A DNA stretch of 6,807 nt from Bacteroidales bacterium (lineage in GTDB: Bacteria; Bacteroidota; Bacteroidia; Bacteroidales; UBA932), in the NCBI GenBank assembly GCA_016283985.1, contig JAEENZ010000247.1, positions 1 to 6,807 on the forward strand, written 5' to 3'. The position numbers were made by a program, and so were the translations under genes. How positions within the stretch are numbered: the stretch's first letter is position 1; each line of letters begins with the position of its first letter. This document shows positions 5,713 to 6,807 of this stretch, one piece after another. Under the pieces are notes generated by a model, which saw only the letters and a program-made list of their open reading frames with translations, was not told the origin of the DNA and did not search any database.

Positions 5713-6807
5713 TCACTTGTTTTTATTTCTATTCAAAGCCTCCAGGAAATAATAATCCGCATAAATGAGCGGGGTGTCGATCTCGCTGCCGCCGGGGAGG
5801 TTTCCCACACAGTGCTTCAGCAGGAAACCAGCATTTTCTCCGGGCGCGGCCAGATATTGGGGAGAAGCAAGAGTGCGGATCTGCCTCTCTGCCATTGTGG
5901 AGCATTTCTTCGACAGTTTCCTATCTTTCGAAAGGCCGCTCAACTCTATGAACGCCGAACACATGACTGCAGCGGCAGATGCATCCTTATATGTATTGGG
6001 AATCTCCGGATCATCGAAGTCCCAGTAAGGGATTCCGTCTGCGGGAAGGCGCCCGAGGAGCATGTTCGCAATATTCTCGGCCTGATGCAGAAACTCGGCT
6101 TTCCGGGTTTCACGGTACATCATCGTGTAGCCATAAAGAGCCCAGGCCTGGCCGCGCGCCCAGGCACTTTCGTCGGCATATCCCTGGACGGTCATTTTAC
6201 GAAGGACTCCACCCGTGGCCGGATCATAATCCAGCATATGATATGAGGAATAATCCGGGCGGAAATGGTTTTTGATGGTGGTCTCAGCGTGTTTTACAGC
6301 AATGCAATCCAGAGAGTCGCAGTGGAACAACTTCGATGCATATTCCAGCAACTCCAGGTTCATTATATTGTCTATGATGACAGGATATTCAGCCCCCTTC
6401 TCCCCTCTTGCCCAGCTAAGGGTCACCCCCACGGCAGGGTTGAAACGGGATGAGAGCGCCGCAGCGCCATTCTCTATGAGAGGAAGATACTTGGATTCTC
6501 CCGTGACCCTGTAGGCATTCCCATAACTGCAATTCACCTGGAAGCCGAGATCGTGGCTTTGAGGGAAGTCCAGAAGACAATCCAGAGCCAGAGTACGCCT
6601 CTCTGCCATAGACAGGATGTCAGGATCCGGAGACAGGCCATATAACTGCCAAAGCGCTCCGGGGAAGAAGCCACTGGTCCAGGAACCCACGCTGCAATCC
6701 TTCGGACTGCCGTCGGGATAGATGCCACGCGGCGTCATGTCGGGAGCGAGGCGTTCGTCCAGAAGCTGATACTGCGCCTTCGCCAGGCCGCTCACCCTTT
6801 CGGCAAT
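5713..6807 (-). CDS. GH88 unsaturated glucuronyl hydrolase (5' end beyond window)
   Basis: GH88 enzymes remove the 4,5-unsaturated uronic acid that polysaccharide lyases leave at the non-reducing end of oligosaccharides, by hydrating the double bond. The 364 residues seen start in mid-protein: the frame is open through position 6807, so the GTG at 6795 is not convincing as a start. Numbered from the window edge, GSWTSGFFPGALWQLY (41-56), Asp86 in SHDLGF and Asp146 in VIIDNIMNL are present. The 60-residue spacing of the two aspartates matches the catalytic pair of the Bacillus enzyme (Asp88/Asp149, from memory). ADESAWARGQAWALYGY (211-227) and the closing GSEIDTPLIYADYYFLEAL (340-358) are also typical. 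Only about 20-40 N-terminal residues, including any signal peptide, should be missing. It points to a uronic-acid-containing substrate and a lyase elsewhere in the locus. The protein looks intact and active. Confidence 0.94.
   Translation of the reverse strand: MAERVSGLAKAQYQLLDERLAPDMTPRGIYPDGSPKDCSVGSWTSGFFPGALWQLYGLSPDPDILSMAERRTLALDCLLDFPQSHDLGFQVNCSYGNAYRVTGESKYLPLIENGAAALSSRFNPAVGVTLSWARGEKGAEYPVIIDNIMNLELLEYASKLFHCDSLDCIAVKHAETTIKNHFRPDYSSYHMLDYDPATGGVLRKMTVQGYADESAWARGQAWALYGYTMMYRETRKAEFLHQAENIANMLLGRLPADGIPYWDFDDPEIPNTYKDASAAAVMCSAFIELSGLSKDRKLSKKCSTMAERQIRTLASPQYLAAPGENAGFLLKHCVGNLPGGSEIDTPLIYADYYFLEALNRNKNK

Noticed and set aside
5447..5716. 89-residue minus-strand frame with a hydrophobic start
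   Set aside because: It overlaps the SGNH remnant in another frame, and its latter half is low-complexity His/Arg/Pro-rich sequence without family features. The frame with the D-x-x-H block is better supported.
6784..6807. GTG at 6795 as the real start of the GH88 gene
   Set aside because: The frame stays open to the window edge and the protein would lack its usual N-terminal helix and signal. The true start is most likely upstream of the window.

Overview
The window looks like a carbohydrate-degradation locus of a member of the Bacteroidota, probably an uncultured gut or rumen type. Three things point there: GH2 and GH88 enzymes of the secreted polysaccharide-utilisation kind, near absence of Shine-Dalgarno sequences, and promoter-like boxes matching the Bacteroidota -7 consensus TAnnTTTG. 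All genes are on the minus strand, so transcription runs from high to low coordinates. No SusC/SusD pair, polysaccharide lyase or dedicated regulator is visible, so the glycan target cannot be named.

Layout in transcription order. (1) 6807-5713: a GH88 unsaturated glucuronyl hydrolase, cut at its 5' end by the window edge. (2) 5664-5506: a 52-residue remnant joining a secretion signal directly to the C-terminal D-x-x-H segment of an SGNH/GDSL hydrolase. It is followed by an 11-bp hairpin (5454-5488). (3) 5392-3814: a HipB-HipA toxin-antitoxin pair with overlapping genes and a promoter/operator region rich in dyads. It is visibly more AT-rich than its neighbours and probably a later arrival in the locus. 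(4) 3735 to position 1 and beyond: one uninterrupted frame of at least 1245 codons that fuses two GH2 enzymes. A beta-mannosidase-like half comes first, then a beta-galactosidase-like half; each keeps both catalytic glutamates. The C-terminus lies outside the window.

The most unusual content is in the giant GH2 gene. It carries two in-frame copies of a 29-bp repeat (one mismatch), each adding the peptide I-V-I-P-[S/R]-E-A-K-E-S. One copy sits about 13 residues before the start of the second enzyme and the other in a loop of that enzyme's immunoglobulin-like domain. The mannosidase half also seems to lack the start of its N-terminal domain and one Ig-like domain. With the SGNH remnant, this makes the locus look repeatedly remodelled by deletion and fusion while long frames stayed open.

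Functionally, the GH88 would remove unsaturated uronic acid from lyase products and the GH2 fusion would trim beta-linked mannose- and galactose-type sugars, probably in the periplasm. HipBA appears functionally unrelated to glycan use.
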